Counted from the stretch's first letter, positions 51,046 through 60,562 are shown. The stretch is 64,000 bases of DNA from an uncultured Chloroflexales bacterium (GCA_937918935.1 CAKZSI010000028.1:124001-188000), one strand, 5' to 3'. Program-made: numbers and translations. Notes: generated from the letters alone by a model not told the origin.

Positions 51046-52517
51046 TGATGGAGCTTCGCGGCAAGCGCGTGCTGGTGATGGGCCTGGGAGTCCACGGCGG
51101 GGGTCTGGGTGTCGCGCAGTGGCTCTTGCGCCAGGGAGCGACGATTACCGTCACCGACCTGGCCTCTCCTGAGGCCCTGGCCGCCCCGCTGGCCATCCTG
51201 AATGCCGCCGCTGCCCAGATCGGCGCCAGCGTGGCCTACACCCTGGGCGAACACCGCGCCGAAGATTTTACTTCCCACGATCTGGTCGTCGCCAACCCCG
51301 CCGTCCGCCCCGACTCGCCCTGGCTGGCCCTGGCCCACGCCGCCGGCGCGCCCGTCGAGACGGAGATGACACTCTTCTTCCGCGCCTGTCGCGGCCCCAT
51401 TCTCGGCGTCACCGGCACCAAGGGCAAGACCACCACGGCCCTGCTCCTCGGCGCGATGCTGCGCGAAGCCTTCCTCGATACGGTGGTGGCCGGGAACATG
51501 CGCGTCTCGGCACTGGCGGCCCTCGACAGCATCGGCCCCGCCACGCCGGTGGTGCTGGAACTGTCGAGCTTCCAGCTTGAGCGCCTCGGCGCCGCCAGCC
51601 TCAGCCCGCGCTACGCGCTGATCACCAATCTCTCGCCCGACCACCTCAACTGGCATGGCTCGATGCAGGCCTATGCCGCCGCCAAGCGCCAGATCTACTG
51701 GCATCAGCCCGCCGACGGGGTCGTGGCGCTGAATGACGCCGATGACGCTTCGGTCGAGTATTTTCCGCTATCCGACCAGGGGGGCCGGCTGATCCGCGTC
51801 CGCGCCGGCCCGGCCTGGTCACGGGCAGCCAGTCGCTGGTCTCGGCCGCCGCGGCAGCCGGCGGCGACGGTGGCGTTGCGTGATGAGTGGGTGATCTGGA
51901 ACGACCCGGAGGGGGTCCTTGGCCCGCCCTCGCCGCCGGAGGGCGAAGCGCTCTTCACCCGCGACGAGGTGCGACTGCCCGGCGCACATAATCTCGCCAA
52001 CGCGATGATGGCCGCCGCCCTGGCACGGGGCTTCGGGGTCGCCGCCGAATCGCTCCGCGCCGCCCTGCGGGGCTTCAGCGGCGTCGAGCATCGTCTGGAG
52101 TTGGTGCGCGAACTCGACGGGGTGCGCTATGTCAACGACACTACCGCTACCAACCCCGCCGCCGCCCTGGCCGCGCTGGAGACCATTCCCCCGCCGGTGG
52201 TGTTGATCGCCGGGGGCGCCGATAAGCAGCTCGAGTTTGCCGCCCTGGGCGCGGCGATCGCCCGGCGGGTCAGGGCACTGGTCCTGCTGGAGGGCAGCGC
52301 CACGCCGCGCCTGCGCGAGGCCGTGCGCGCCGCTGCTTCTGGCCCCTCGCTCATCGCCGGGCCGTATGGCGACTTCGCCAGGGCGATCCAGACGGCCCGC
52401 GACCTCGCCGCGCCCGGTGATACGGTGCTCCTCTCACCCGGCTGCGCCAGTTTCGGCATGTTCCGCAACGAGTTCCACCGTGGTGAGGAGTTCCGCCGCC
52501 TGGTGGATGAGTTGTGA
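51045..52517 (+). CDS. murD: UDP-MurNAc-L-Ala:D-Glu ligase MurD
   Basis: The 490-residue protein starts MMELRGKRVLVMGLGVHGGG with a Rossmann-like UDP-binding domain. The ATPase core has GTKGKTTT (124-131), LELSSFQLE, NLSPDHLNWHGSM and the carbamoylated-lysine region, and the C-terminal domain carries FSGVEHRLELV and NDTTATNPAA. It adds D-Glu to UDP-MurNAc-L-Ala. An insertion near 245-300 (Pro/Arg-rich, SRAASRWSRPPRQPAATVAL) makes it longer than most MurD (about 450). Its start overlaps the mraY stop, implying translational coupling. Confidence 0.94.
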   Translation: MMELRGKRVLVMGLGVHGGGLGVAQWLLRQGATITVTDLASPEALAAPLAILNAAAAQIGASVAYTLGEHRAEDFTSHDLVVANPAVRPDSPWLALAHAAGAPVETEMTLFFRACRGPILGVTGTKGKTTTALLLGAMLREAFLDTVVAGNMRVSALAALDSIGPATPVVLELSSFQLERLGAASLSPRYALITNLSPDHLNWHGSMQAYAAAKRQIYWHQPADGVVALNDADDASVEYFPLSDQGGRLIRVRAGPAWSRAASRWSRPPRQPAATVALRDEWVIWNDPEGVLGPPSPPEGEALFTRDEVRLPGAHNLANAMMAAALARGFGVAAESLRAALRGFSGVEHRLELVRELDGVRYVNDTTATNPAAALAALETIPPPVVLIAGGADKQLEFAALGAAIARRVRALVLLEGSATPRLREAVRAAASGPSLIAGPYGDFARAIQTARDLAAPGDTVLLSPGCASFGMFRNEFHRGEEFRRLVDEL

Positions 52518-52687
52518 ACTGCCATCCGGGTTCGCTGCGCGGGCTTCATATAAGACGAGGTTTCAGGCCGCCCCCCTCCCAGCCTCTCCCTATGAGGGGA
52601 GGCGCGTGACCCCCGGTGGGGGAGGGGCCGCACAGTGCCCTGGCCCTCCAGTTGCCACAGATCCCCGTTCCGGCTATCCTGTACGCT

Positions 52688-53566
52688 ATGACACAACTAC
52701 CCGACGAATCTGATGACCTGGACGGGGTGCTGCGGCGCCTGGAACGGGAGTTCGGGGCGCGCTGGCCCGCCGAAGGTCCCAAGGACCCGCGCCGGTCCCT
52801 GCCGGGGAGCAGCGACCCGGTGGGCCAGGAGGCCCCGCCGCCCCCCCCACCGACGCCGGTGTTGCTGGCCCGGCGGCCACGGGCCGTGTGGGTGTTGCTG
52901 GCGGCCATCCTGCTGATGTACGGTCTGAGCGCCTTGCTTAGCGCTTCCCTGTTCCAGCCCGATTTGCTGGTGTTGCTTGTGCTGGGGGCCAAGGAGAATG
53001 GCCTGATTGACGCCGGCCAGTACTGGCGCCTGGTCGGAGCGATGTTTCTGCACGCCAACCTCATCCATATCTTCTTCAACAGTTTTGCTCTCTACGCCCT
53101 CGGCCCTGAGAGCGAACGAATCTACGGCACGCCGCGCTTCCTGGTCCTCTACTTCCTGGCCGGGATCGGCGGGAGCGTGGCATCGTACCTGCTCTCGCCC
53201 GCACCCGCCGTCGGCGCCAGCGGGGCAATCTTCGGGCTGATCGGCGGCCTGGGGGTGTTCTACTACCTGAACCGCGCCACCCTCGGCGAGTTCGGACGCG
53301 CGCAACTCCAGAGCATGGTCGCGATCGCGGTGATCAATCTGATCATCGGCTTTTCGTCCGCCGGGGTGATTGATAACTGGGGGCACCTGGGCGGGTTGAT
53401 CGCCGGCGCGCTGGCGGCGCTGGCCCTGGCGCCGCGTCTGACGTTGGACCCGCGTTTCTACCCGCCGCTGCTGGCGCGAAGCGCGCCCCCGTGGGGATGG
53501 GCCGCCGTGGCGGCGCTGTGCATCGGGTTGATCACGCTCGCCCTGCTCCTGCCGGGGGCCAGGTGA
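52688..53566 (+). CDS. Rhomboid-family intramembrane serine protease
   Basis: The 292-residue protein has a cytosolic acidic start (about 1-65), then six or more membrane segments. The nucleophile is in VGASGAIFGLIGG (GASG), the catalytic histidine in DNWGHLGGLIAG, and HANLIHIFFNSFALY carries the conserved His/Asn. Rhomboids cleave membrane proteins within the bilayer. It lies between murD and ftsW, 27 bp before ftsW, so it is probably co-transcribed with the division genes, which is unusual. A 170-bp gap with GC-rich repeat remnants separates it from murD. The ATG at 52688 has no strong ribosome site. Confidence 0.9.
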   Translation: MTQLPDESDDLDGVLRRLEREFGARWPAEGPKDPRRSLPGSSDPVGQEAPPPPPPTPVLLARRPRAVWVLLAAILLMYGLSALLSASLFQPDLLVLLVLGAKENGLIDAGQYWRLVGAMFLHANLIHIFFNSFALYALGPESERIYGTPRFLVLYFLAGIGGSVASYLLSPAPAVGASGAIFGLIGGLGVFYYLNRATLGEFGRAQLQSMVAIAVINLIIGFSSAGVIDNWGHLGGLIAGALAALALAPRLTLDPRFYPPLLARSAPPWGWAAVAALCIGLITLALLLPGAR

Positions 53567-53593
53567 GCACGCCCGGGCAATCAGGGGGAACCT

Positions 53594-54853
53594 GTGACCG
53601 AACGCACCTCCCGACCGGATTACGTCCTGCTCGCTACCGTAGGCTCACTGGTGGCCCTGGGCCTGGTGATGGTCTACAGCGCGAGCTTTATTGAGGCTTT
53701 CCGCGATCACGAAAACCAGTACTACTATCTGGTGCGCCAGACGATCGGCGCTGTCATTGGTACGATCGGAATGCTTGTCGCTATTCGGATCGATTATCGA
53801 ATCTGGCGGCGGTACTCGGTGCATCTGATGGGGGTGGCGCTCCTGCTGCTCTTCCTGGTGCTGATCCTGCCCGATTCGATGACGAAGGTCAACAACTCGC
53901 GCTCGTGGATCCGCTTCGGCGAAGGCGTGCTCGGCCTGGTGAGCATCCAGCCCGCCGAACTGGCCAAACTGGCGATTATCATCTACTTCGCTGACTGGCT
54001 CTCACGGCGCAGCGAGAAGTTGGGCAACGTGACCTATGGTCTCATCCCCTTCAGTGTGATGCTCGGCCTGGTCTGCGGCCTGGTGATGATGCAGCCGGAC
54101 CTGGGCACCACCGTCGTGCTGGTGTTGATTGGCGGGGTGATCTACTTCGCCGCCGGGGCCAATCTCTGGCACGTGGCCGGCGCCGCCGCCCTGGGCGCGG
54201 GGGCCTTCTGGTTCCTGGTCTTCGTTATGGGGGTGCGTAACTATCGCATCCTGGCCTTTCTCGACCCCTGGAAGTACTACGACACCTTCGGCTTCCAGCC
54301 CATCCACGCGATGCTGGCCCTGGGCAGCGGGGGGGTCTTCGGCCAGGGGTTGGGCCAGGCGCGCCAGAAGTTCCAGTGGCTGCCGCAGGCCTACACCGAT
54401 ACAATTTTTGCCATCATCGGCGAGGAACTGGGGTTGATCGGCACGCTGGCGGTGATGGCAGCCTTCGTGGTGTTCGCCTATCGCGGTTTTCGCATCGCCG
54501 GGCGCGCCCCGAACCCCTTCGCCGCCCTCGTCGCCGTCGGCATCACCAGTTGGATCTGCCTCCAGGCGCTGCTCAATATCGCGGTGACCACCTCGCTGCT
54601 GCCCTTCACCGGGTTGACGCTGCCGTTTCTCTCCTATGGCAATACCTCGCTCTACACGAGCATGATTGCCGTTGGCATCCTGTTGAACATTTCGAGACAC
54701 ACTGTTCACCACCACTCACAGGAGATTACCGATGCCCCGCCCCTTCGGCGCTTCCCCGCCTTCCTCGCCCTGCAGCATCGTTTTGTCTGGCGGGGGCACG
54801 GGCGGTCACGTGTATCCGGCCCTGGCGGTCGCCGCAGCTATCGCCGCCGCTAG
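53594..54853 (+). CDS. ftsW: Septal peptidoglycan polymerase FtsW
   Basis: The 419-residue SEDS protein has about ten membrane segments and family motifs, including MVYSAS early, SIQPAELAKLAIIIYFADWL, MQPDLGTTVVL, FGQGLGQARQKFQWLPQAYT and LPFLSYGNTSL. It polymerises lipid II with FtsI. The start is GTG 53594 after GGGGGAACC. The C-terminus is odd: after VGILLNISR about 45 Arg/Ser/Pro-rich residues continue into the murG gene in another phase, so the genes overlap by 122 bp. I see no alternative stop; a sequencing frameshift cannot be excluded. Confidence 0.93.
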   Translation: MTERTSRPDYVLLATVGSLVALGLVMVYSASFIEAFRDHENQYYYLVRQTIGAVIGTIGMLVAIRIDYRIWRRYSVHLMGVALLLLFLVLILPDSMTKVNNSRSWIRFGEGVLGLVSIQPAELAKLAIIIYFADWLSRRSEKLGNVTYGLIPFSVMLGLVCGLVMMQPDLGTTVVLVLIGGVIYFAAGANLWHVAGAAALGAGAFWFLVFVMGVRNYRILAFLDPWKYYDTFGFQPIHAMLALGSGGVFGQGLGQARQKFQWLPQAYTDTIFAIIGEELGLIGTLAVMAAFVVFAYRGFRIAGRAPNPFAALVAVGITSWICLQALLNIAVTTSLLPFTGLTLPFLSYGNTSLYTSMIAVGILLNISRHTVHHHSQEITDAPPLRRFPAFLALQHRFVWRGHGRSRVSGPGGRRSYRRR

Positions 54854-55931
54854 GCCCCGCGACACCGCGCTGCAACTGGTGTACGTGGGGAGCATCGGGG
54901 GGATGGAGGAACGCATCGTGGCCACCGAGAGCCAGTTGCCCTTCAGGGGGCTTCCCGCCGCGGCCCTGCGCGGGCGCGGGCCGTTGGGACTGGCCCGTGG
55001 GGCCGTGACCATCGCCGCCGGTGTGCGCGCGGCGTGGCGCCTGCTCGCCGAGTTACGGCCCGACGCTATTCTTGGCACCGGTGGCTACGTCTGCGTGCCG
55101 CTGTTCCTCGCTGCCCGCGGTCGCCGTGTGCCCACATTGATCTACCTGCCCGACGTCGTGCCCGGTCTGGCCGTGCACTTCCTCTCGCGCATCGCCACTC
55201 GCACGGCGACCAGCGTCGAAGAGTCCCTGCCGCACCTGGGTCTGCGGCCCGGCCATCCCCGCGCCCTGGTCACCGGCTACCCCGTGCGCCCGGAGTTGTT
55301 CGCCCAGGATCGGGCCGCCTGCCGTCGGGCCTTCGACCTCGTGGACGAACTTCCGGTGCTGCTGGTGTACGGCGGGAGTCGTGGCGCGCGCAGCCTCAAC
55401 CGGGCAATAGAGGCCCTGCTGCCGGATCTGCTTGCCCACTGCCAGATCATCCACGTCTGTGGCCGCGAAGGCGATGAGGTCTGGCTGCGGGAGGCGGCCG
55501 GGCGCCTGCCGGAGACCCTGCGGGCGCGTTACCGGCTCTTTCCCTACCTCGGTGACGGCGCCGGGCCACACGCGATGCTCCGCGCCTTCGGTGCGGCTGA
55601 TCTGGCCGTGTGTCGTAGCGGCGCCTCCACCCTGGCCGAACTACCTGCCGCAGGACTCCCGGCCATCCTGGTGCCCTATCCTTATGTTCATCAAGACGAG
55701 AACGCCGATTACCTGGTGCGCCGGGGCGGGGCAGTCAAGGTGCCCGACGCGGAAATGCTTGGCAGCGGATCGCCGCAGACAGGGCCGCTCTACCGGACTG
55801 TTCTCCGCCTGATTCACGATCCGGCGGAACGCGCGCGGATGGCCGACCGGAGCCGGGCGTTGGCCCGGCCCGACGCCGCGCGCAACCTGGCCGATGCGCT
55901 GCTTGGTCTCGCCGCAAGGAGGGGTGGCTGA
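54732..55931 (+). CDS. murG: UDP-GlcNAc:lipid I transferase MurG
   Basis: The 399-residue GT-B protein has the glycine-rich LSGGGTGGHVYPALAVA (about 17-33), GTGGYVCVPLFLAARG, YGGSRGARSLN, the UDP-GlcNAc site CRSGASTLAELPAAGLPAILVPYP, and HQDENADYL. It makes lipid II on the inner side of the membrane. The ATG at 54732 with CAGGAGA upstream gives a 15-residue extension before the family start; no closer ATG exists. It overlaps the ftsW frame by 122 bp and its stop overlaps the next start (TGATG). Confidence 0.94.
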   Translation: MPRPFGASPPSSPCSIVLSGGGTGGHVYPALAVAAAIAAARPRDTALQLVYVGSIGGMEERIVATESQLPFRGLPAAALRGRGPLGLARGAVTIAAGVRAAWRLLAELRPDAILGTGGYVCVPLFLAARGRRVPTLIYLPDVVPGLAVHFLSRIATRTATSVEESLPHLGLRPGHPRALVTGYPVRPELFAQDRAACRRAFDLVDELPVLLVYGGSRGARSLNRAIEALLPDLLAHCQIIHVCGREGDEVWLREAAGRLPETLRARYRLFPYLGDGAGPHAMLRAFGAADLAVCRSGASTLAELPAAGLPAILVPYPYVHQDENADYLVRRGGAVKVPDAEMLGSGSPQTGPLYRTVLRLIHDPAERARMADRSRALARPDAARNLADALLGLAARRGG

Positions 55932-56587
55932 TGGATCTCACCAGAGCAGGCCAACTCATACCACTCGCCCAGACTTCGATCACCCTGACCCTGACCGGGG
56001 TGACCCTCTTGTTGATCGTGCTGGCCATTGGCGGGTACTGGGGCTTCCAGCAGGGCTTTCGCAACATGCTCACTGTGACCCTCTGGACGATTGCCGCCTA
56101 TGTGCTCACAGTGCAGGGTGGCGACTTCGTGATCGGGGTCATCAACCGCTTCTGGCAGAATGGCCCTGCCCTGATTGCCTTCTTGCTCGGACAGGACCCC
56201 AATGCTGCGCCGGAACTCGATCCGCTGATCAGTCCGACGTTGCAGATCCCGCTCTTCTTTCGGGTGATTACCTTCGCGGCCCTGGTGTTCCTGGGCTTCT
56301 TCTTCAATAAGACCGCCGGCTGGCGTGGCAACCCCAGCCCCAAGGAGCCGCTGGCCCAACCTCTGGGCCTCTTCGTGGGGTCCCTGGTGGTCCTGCTGTG
56401 GTCCAACGCCGCGGTGAGCTTCTGGAGGGAGTATCGGGCCGGCGGGGGCCTGCTGATTGATCCGCTGGAACGCTTTCTGAATGCCCTACCCGACGTGGGC
56501 GCGTTCATCCCGTCGCTGATTACGATCTTCTTTCTGATCTTAATTATCCTGGTGGTGGTTAACTTCCCCAAGGTCTGGAAGCCTTGA
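55931..56587 (+). CDS. Four-helix membrane protein of unknown role in dcw
   Basis: The 218-residue product has about four membrane segments (near 20-40, 50-70, 110-130 and 190-210), with a GYWGFQQGFRNMLTVTLWTI segment that vaguely resembles CvpA-family proteins. I do not recognise a family with confidence. The start overlaps the murG stop (TGATG), which implies coupled translation and a link to lipid II synthesis or division. It is followed by a 242-bp repeat-rich gap before murC. Confidence 0.8.
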   Translation: MDLTRAGQLIPLAQTSITLTLTGVTLLLIVLAIGGYWGFQQGFRNMLTVTLWTIAAYVLTVQGGDFVIGVINRFWQNGPALIAFLLGQDPNAAPELDPLISPTLQIPLFFRVITFAALVFLGFFFNKTAGWRGNPSPKEPLAQPLGLFVGSLVVLLWSNAAVSFWREYRAGGGLLIDPLERFLNALPDVGAFIPSLITIFFLILIILVVVNFPKVWKP

Positions 56588-56634
56588 ATGGGCAAGGCGT
56601 CGAAGGGCGAGGCCCTTCTAGCGGGCAGGTGCAA

Positions 56635-56653
56635 GGGGAAACCTGGTTTCCCC
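56635..56653. repeat. Palindromic repeat module A
   Basis: GGGGAAACCTGGTTTCCCC, perfect, in the gap between the membrane protein gene and murC. Confidence 0.85.
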
Positions 56654-56685
56654 CCCTTCTCTAACTCTACCATCTGGAGGGGCGC

Positions 56686-56704
56686 GGGGAGGCTTCGCCT
56701 CCCC
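56686..56704. repeat. GC-rich hairpin
   Basis: GGGGAGGCTTCGCCTCCCC is a perfect inverted repeat with a short TTC loop. Related hairpins built on GGAGGGC/GCCCTCC occur at about 56780 and 59324. Confidence 0.6.
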
Positions 56705-56829
56705 ACAACCACCGTTCCGCGTGTAGTGGGCGCGCCCACTGGCGCAGCCCGGGCCGCCGCCGCAGGCGGAACCAGCGGAACGCGGAGGGCCCGGCCCTCC
56801 ACACCTTTAAGGGGCGCGCAAAAACAGGC

Positions 56830-58239
56830 ATGCACTACCACATCATCGGCATCGCCGGGTCGGGCATGAGTGCCATCGCCGCGATCCTGCTCGACCAGGG
56901 CCACAGCGTCAGCGGGTCGGATCTGAACTCCAATCGCCTTACCGCTGCGCTGGCCGCCCGTGGCGCCACGATCTACCAGGGCCACGCGTCGGCCCACGTT
57001 GCCGGCGCTGACGCGGTGCTGGTCACCGCTGCCGCGCGCCCCGACCATCTGGAACTGGTCGCCGCGCGCGACGCGGGCATTCCCGTGCTCAGCCGGGCCG
57101 ACCTGTGGCGCGAGTGGTCGCGCCAGCGCCCGGTGGTTGCCGTGGCTGGCACGCACGGCAAGACGACCACCAGCGCCATGATCGCCGTGGCCCTGCGCGG
57201 CGCTGGCGTCGAGGCGGGCTACCTGATCGGCGCCGAGGCGCCCGACCTGGGCGGCAATGCCGCCTGGGGGCGCCCAGACGCGCCACTGGTGATCGAGGCC
57301 GATGAGTACGAACGGGTCTTCCTGGCCCTGCACCCCGCGGTCGCAGTGATTACCAATGTGGAGTGGGATCACCCCGACATCTACCCCTCCGCCGAGGAGT
57401 ACGCCGCTACCTTCGCCCGCTTCGCCGCTCTGGCGCCCTCACCCGACCGCGTGGTGCTCTGCGGCGATGATCCGGGCGCCCTGGCCCTCGGTCTGGCCGA
57501 GGCGACGCTCTACGGCATTGAAGAGTCCCTGGCCACTGACCCGGTCTCGTGCCGCCTGGCGCCCTTCGACTGGTCGGCCAGCGGTGTGGCGCCCACCGCC
57601 GATGGCGGCGTGCGTTTCGACCTGTGGCGCTACAACCGCCAACGCTTCGCCGAGCAGCGCCCTGGCGGTCTCAGCCTGCGCTTGCCGGGGCGCCACAACG
57701 TCCGCAACGCCCTGGCGGCCCTGGCCGTCTGCGCGCTGCTCCAGGCGCCTCTCGACGCCGCTGTGCGCGCCCTGGCCGCTTTCCGTGGCACGGCGCGGCG
57801 CTTCGAGATTAAAGGTGAAGCCGCAGGCGTGACGGTGGTTGATGACTACGCCCACCACCCCACCGAGGCCCGCGCCACGCTGGACGCGGCGCGAGCGCGC
57901 TTTCCGGGGCGGCGGCTGGTGCTCTACCTCCAGCCGCACACCTTCAGTCGTACCACTGCCCTGCTCGACGTCTGGCCGGTGGCCTGTGGCGCCGCTGATC
58001 TGGTGCGCGTGGGCAATGTGTATGCTGCCCGCGAGCAGGGCGACGCCCCGGCCCTGGCCCGTGCCCTCGCCGAACGGGTTGCCGCCCTCGGCCTCGACGC
58101 ACGCTACGCTGGCGGCGTCGAAGCCGCCGCGCGCCTCCTGGCCGCCGAGGTGCGGCCTGGCGATGTGGTGCTGACCCTCGGCGCCGGCGACGGCGACCGC
58201 GTCGGGGTCCTGCTGCTGGAGCATTTGCGTGCCGGATGA
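56830..58239 (+). CDS. murC: UDP-MurNAc:L-Ala ligase MurC
   Basis: The 469-residue protein starts [20 protein letters not shown] with the MurC N-terminal motif. The ATPase core has GTHGKTTT (107-114), [12 protein letters not shown] and [12 protein letters not shown], and the C-terminal domain has [27 protein letters not shown] and [11 protein letters not shown]. It attaches the first L-Ala to UDP-MurNAc. Mpl recycling ligases are related, but the position inside dcw supports MurC. Its end overlaps the murB start by 11 bp. Confidence 0.95.
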   Translation: MHYHIIGIAGSGMSAIAAILLDQGHSVSGSDLNSNRLTAALAARGATIYQGHASAHVAGADAVLVTAAARPDHLELVAARDAGIPVLSRADLWREWSRQRPVVAVAGTHGKTTTSAMIAVALRGAGVEAGYLIGAEAPDLGGNAAWGRPDAPLVIEADEYERVFLALHPAVAVITNVEWDHPDIYPSAEEYAATFARFAALAPSPDRVVLCGDDPGALALGLAEATLYGIEESLATDPVSCRLAPFDWSASGVAPTADGGVRFDLWRYNRQRFAEQRPGGLSLRLPGRHNVRNALAALAVCALLQAPLDAAVRALAAFRGTARRFEIKGEAAGVTVVDDYAHHPTEARATLDAARARFPGRRLVLYLQPHTFSRTTALLDVWPVACGAADLVRVGNVYAAREQGDAPALARALAERVAALGLDARYAGGVEAAARLLAAEVRPGDVVLTLGAGDGDRVGVLLLEHLRAG

Positions 58240-59194
58240 TAATGGGCCGCAGCGCGTCATCGCCCTGAACCAGACGCGCCATCCCCGATCCAAAATGGAC
58301 CTTTCGACTGCCCCGCTCCCCATCCGCGAATACGAGCCAATGGAGCGCCACACCTCCTGGCGCGCTGGCGGCGTCGCACGCTACTACGCTGAAGCTGGCA
58401 CTCGCGCCGAGGCGCTGGCCCTGGCGGCCTGGGTGCGCAACCACGCACTCCCCCTGGTCTGGGTGGGGCGCGGCACCAACCTGCTGGTGCGCGACGCGGG
58501 TTATCCGGGCCTGGTCGCGGTATACCGGGCGCAACAGTGGCGGATTGACGAGCATGGTGATACGGCCGTGTTGGCCGTCGAAGCCGGCGCCCCGATGGCC
58601 GGTCTGGCCCGTCGGCTCGCCGCCATGGGCTGGGCCGGCCTGGAGTGGGCTGAAGGTCTGCCCGGCGCCGTCGGCGGGGCCGTGGTCGGTAACGCCGGTT
58701 GCTACGGGGGCGATACCGCCCACGTTCTGCTCAGCGCCGAAGTGCTGGTGGACGATGTGGTCGAAATCTGGCCCGTCGAGCGGCTGGCCTACGGCTACCG
58801 CGCCAGCGCCCTCAAAGAGGCCCCCGTTGCGCCAGGCGCGCTCCCGCCCCTGGTGCTGTCGGCCACCTTCCGGCTCACCCGCGACGACCCGGCCAGACTT
58901 ATGGCCTCCATGCAACGCATTGCTGCCGAACGCAAGCGTAAAACTCCCGCCGGAAGCTCCTGTGGCAGTGTGTTCAAGAACCCGCCCGGCGACAGCGCCG
59001 GGCGCCTGATCGAGCGTGCCGGGTTGAAGGGGCGCCAGGCGGGCGGCGCGATCATCAGCCCCATCCATGCCAACTACATCGTCAATACCGGTGGCGCCAC
59101 CGCCGCCGATATCCTGGCCCTGATTGACCTCGCCCGGAGCGAAGTGCTGCGCCAGTTCGGCGTGGCCCTCGAGTTGGAGGTGTGCGTGTTATGA
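58229..59194 (+). CDS. murB: UDP-N-acetylenolpyruvoylglucosamine reductase MurB
   Basis: The 321-residue FAD enzyme has the N-terminal [48 protein letters not shown] split across the FAD site, the catalytic serine in [10 protein letters not shown] and the C-terminal glutamate in ALELEVCVL. It reduces enolpyruvyl-UDP-GlcNAc to UDP-MurNAc. The GTG at 58229 was chosen because GGAG lies 7 nt upstream. An ATG at 58295 would give a more usual N-terminus but has no ribosome site. It overlaps murC by 11 bp. Confidence 0.94.
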   Translation: MPDDNGPQRVIALNQTRHPRSKMDLSTAPLPIREYEPMERHTSWRAGGVARYYAEAGTRAEALALAAWVRNHALPLVWVGRGTNLLVRDAGYPGLVAVYRAQQWRIDEHGDTAVLAVEAGAPMAGLARRLAAMGWAGLEWAEGLPGAVGGAVVGNAGCYGGDTAHVLLSAEVLVDDVVEIWPVERLAYGYRASALKEAPVAPGALPPLVLSATFRLTRDDPARLMASMQRIAAERKRKTPAGSSCGSVFKNPPGDSAGRLIERAGLKGRQAGGAIISPIHANYIVNTGGATAADILALIDLARSEVLRQFGVALELEVCVL

Positions 59195-59218
59195 GGGCGC
59201 CACCGTCTGGAGCGGCGC

Positions 59219-59360
59219 GGAGAGGCGGAGCCTCCCTGCACTCCCCGCTTCCGCCCCCGGCGGCAGCCCTGTCCTGGCCGCGCCGGGGCGCGTACCCGCC
59301 GCGGGCGGAACGGTACGGATCGCGGAGGGCGCAGCCCTCCGCACCTCCCCATTTCGTGCA
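59219..59360. repeat. GC-rich repeat pair between murB and ddl
   Basis: GGAGAGGCGGAGCCTCCC near 59219 and GGAGGGCGCAGCCCTCC near 59324 are two inverted repeats. A GCGGGCGGAACGG stretch between them recurs in similar form upstream of murC (about 56765). The 209-bp gap has no gene. Confidence 0.55.
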
Positions 59361-59403
59361 GCGAAACCATCTCGAAACAGACTGATCCCAGGAGAAGCAA
59401 CGC

Positions 59404-60501
59404 ATGTCCGGCAAAATGACCGTCGCCGTGCTCTTCGGCGGCCAGAGTGGCGAACACGAGGTCTCCCTGGTCTCCTCCCATGCCATTATGACCACCCTGG
59501 ACCCCGCGCGCTACGAGGTATTGCCGGTGGGGATCACCAGAGAGGGCCGCTGGCTGGCCGGCGCGGGCGCCCACGCCGCCCTGGTCGCCGCGGCTGATCG
59601 CGCCCGCCTGCCCGCGGGTGTGACCCTCTCCACCGAGGTTGCCGGGCCGTTAATCGAGGACTTCGACCTGCTCCATGCCGCTGGCCAGGTTGACGTGGTC
59701 TTCCCCGTGCTCCACGGGCCGATGGGCGAGGATGGCACGGTGCAGGGCCTGCTGGAACTCGCGGGCCTGCCCTACGTCGGCTGCGGTGTGGCGGCGAGTG
59801 CAGTGGGGATGGACAAGGCCCTGATGAAAGCCGCCTTCGCCGCTGCCGGCCTGCCGCTGCTCCCCTGGCGCCTGGTGCGCCGCGTGGACCTGCTGGCCGA
59901 TGGCGAGGCCGCCTGCGCGCGGGTCGAAGCGGCGCTGCGCTACCCGGTCTTCGTCAAGCCGGCAAACATGGGCAGCAGCGTTGGCGTCAGTAAGGCCCAG
60001 GACCGCAATGGCCTGCGCGCGGCCCTGGCCGAGGCGGCGCGCTACGACCGGCGCATCGTTGTGGAGCAGGGCATCCCGGCGCGCGAGATCGAGGTGAGTG
60101 TGCTCGGCAACGACGCGCCCGAAGCCAGCGTGCCCGGCGAGATCGTCCCGTCGGGCGAATGGTACGACTACACCGCCAAGTACCTCGCCGGGGCCTCACG
60201 CCTGTTGATTCCCGCCCCGCTGGAGGCCGCACTGACCGAACGGGCGCGCGCCATGGCCCTGGAGGCTTTTCTGGCGATTGACGGCGCCGGCCTCTCGCGG
60301 GTGGACTTTCTGCTCGACCGTGAGACCGGCGCCCTCTGGCTGAACGAGGTGAACACTATGCCCGGCTTTACGCCGATCAGCATGTACCCCCAGTTGTGGG
60401 CTGCCAGCGGGCTGGCCTATCCCGATCTGCTCGACCGGCTCATTCAACTGGCGTTGGAACGCCATCAGCAACGCCGCAATGCATGGCCCGCGCCAGGGTA
60501 A
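59404..60501 (+). CDS. ddl: D-alanine:D-alanine ligase
   Basis: The 365-residue ATP-grasp protein has the N-terminal VLFGGQSGEHEVSLVS, HGPMGEDGTVQGLLEL, a VFVKPANMGSSVGVSKA ATP-binding loop, EVSVLG, and the late LNEVNTMPGFTPISMYP with metal ligands. The Tyr in the EWYDYTAKY segment is the usual omega-loop marker of D-Ala-D-Ala specificity. The dipeptide is the MurF substrate. CAGGAGAAG precedes the ATG at 59404. Placement within dcw is common in some phyla. Confidence 0.95.
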   Translation: MSGKMTVAVLFGGQSGEHEVSLVSSHAIMTTLDPARYEVLPVGITREGRWLAGAGAHAALVAAADRARLPAGVTLSTEVAGPLIEDFDLLHAAGQVDVVFPVLHGPMGEDGTVQGLLELAGLPYVGCGVAASAVGMDKALMKAAFAAAGLPLLPWRLVRRVDLLADGEAACARVEAALRYPVFVKPANMGSSVGVSKAQDRNGLRAALAEAARYDRRIVVEQGIPAREIEVSVLGNDAPEASVPGEIVPSGEWYDYTAKYLAGASRLLIPAPLEAALTERARAMALEAFLAIDGAGLSRVDFLLDRETGALWLNEVNTMPGFTPISMYPQLWAASGLAYPDLLDRLIQLALERHQQRRNAWPAPG

Positions 60502-60524
60502 ACCCTGCTTGCCCTTCCCGGCGC

Positions 60525-60562
60525 GGGAGAGTCTGGCAGGTCGCGGCCCGCCCAGGAAAACG
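60525..60562. repeat. Repeat module B between ddl and ftsQ
   Basis: GGGAGAGTCTGGCAGGTC and GCCCGCCCAGGAAAACGC form a degenerate second-module hairpin with the AGGAAAA tail. A small GCGCGG/CCGCGC hairpin follows at 60581-60597. Confidence 0.55.
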
